NCBI GenBank assembly: GCA_017412025.1
Contig: JAFQOY010000049.1
Location: 1-22,528 of the forward strand
DNA: 22,528 nucleotides
From: Clostridia bacterium
Lineage (GTDB): Bacteria; Bacillota_A; Clostridia; Christensenellales; Aristaeellaceae
Reading direction: 5' to 3'
The notes below the pieces were generated by a model. The model was not told where the DNA came from, did not search any database, and saw nothing but the letters and a program-made list of their open reading frames with translations. Position numbers and translations under genes: made by a program. Numbering within the stretch: the stretch's first letter is position 1; every line of letters starts with the position of its first letter. This document shows, piece by piece, positions 22,336-22,528 of this stretch.

Positions 22336-22368
22336 AACAACCGCAGCAGATTAACCGCTGCGGTTGTT
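22336..22368. terminator. Hairpin at the right end, terminator-like on the minus strand
   Basis: AACAACCGCAGC (22336-22347) pairs over 12 bases with GCTGCGGTTGTT (22357-22368), loop nine bases. On the minus strand the stem runs into TTTTTGA, as for a terminator of a transcript arriving from beyond the window. On the plus strand no T-run follows. Confidence 0.6.
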
Positions 22369-22379
22369 AACTGTCTTAT
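22364..22379. repeat. Right copy of imperfect inverted repeat
   Basis: TTGTTAACTGTCTTAT is, read on the minus strand, ATAAGACAGTTAACAA, matching the copy at 20942-20956 with one extra base. It overlaps the second arm of the adjacent hairpin. Confidence 0.4.
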
Positions 22380-22528
22380 GAGCTCCGCCCCTTTTGGTAG
22401 GTTTTATTTTGGTTATAATAGGTAGTTTTGAAAAGAAAAGTGGATTCCCCAAGGGCGAAGCCTGTCTTACAAAGCAGGTATATATTGGTTTAGGGTCAAA
22501 AGAAAAACTAAAAAGGATGCGCATCAAA
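22380..22528. other. AT-rich stretch without a recognisable gene
   Basis: No credible reading frame is seen. A TATAAT at 22414-22419 on the plus strand could be a -10 element, but only a poor -35 (TTTTGG) lies upstream. The composition is lower in GC than most of the window. The sequence continues past the edge, so a leader of a gene to the right is possible. Confidence 0.3.

Noticed and set aside
22414..22528. Possible plus-strand gene start at the right edge
   Set aside because: A TATAAT is present, but the -35 is poor, and the ATG at 22515 directly abuts its purine stretch with too little sequence left to judge.

Overview
The window looks like chromosomal DNA of a moderately high-GC, probably Gram-positive anaerobe of the Clostridia, perhaps near the Christensenellales. 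That placement is an inference. It rests on the gene mix (UPF0291/DUF896 protein, carbohydrate ABC transporter without its own ATPase, SH3b and LCP-type envelope proteins, Tex), strong AGGAGG ribosome-binding sites and sigma-A-type promoters. No rRNA, tRNA, CRISPR array, transposase or integrase is visible. Most of the window is clearly GC-rich, so long antisense open frames lie opposite the real genes. From about 21.1 kb onward the base composition drops sharply.

Layout. 1-165: five stem-loops in a row, no gene. 192-2968 (minus): secreted SH3b-repeat protein, small UPF0291 protein, and nagA with its own promoter and terminator. 3086-5844 (minus): a two-gene unit encoding an Hsp70/actin-fold ATPase with a hydrophobic glycine-rich hairpin near its C-terminus, and a membrane-hairpin protein whose tail resembles GrpE. 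This unit is the best candidate for an undescribed system. Its promoter overlaps the divergent promoter of an RluA-type pseudouridine synthase (5984-6880, plus). A 90-residue protein follows, with its ribosome-binding site buried in a terminator-like stem. 7233-10193 (minus): MBL-fold hydrolase and tex.

10330-13732 (minus): a CUT1-type sugar importer (binding protein and two permeases) behind a consensus promoter that is flanked by a 12-bp inverted repeat and followed by a structured leader. 13969-19429 (minus): a seven-gene unidirectional run of GtrA-like protein, degenerate LCP-like protein, proA, NodB-type deacetylase, Cys-rich mini-protein, rpiB and GH28 pectinase-like hydrolase. Genes are tightly packed or overlapping, and one strong promoter lies upstream of gtrA. 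The GH28 enzyme, the importer and RpiB could serve uptake and use of plant pectic sugars. GtrA, LCP and deacetylase point to envelope polysaccharide work.

19599-20886 (plus): an orotate phosphoribosyltransferase-like gene, preceded by a triple repeat in its leader and overlapping a small GNAT acetyltransferase gene. 20887-21180 is gene-free and holds several hairpins. 21181-22215 (minus): a low-GC pair, TrmO/UPF0066 protein and RimJ/RimL-type acetyltransferase, bordered by an imperfect 16-nt inverted repeat. The last 286 bases hold the trmO promoter and a hairpin but no gene. All function calls come from reading motifs by eye; no database search was run.
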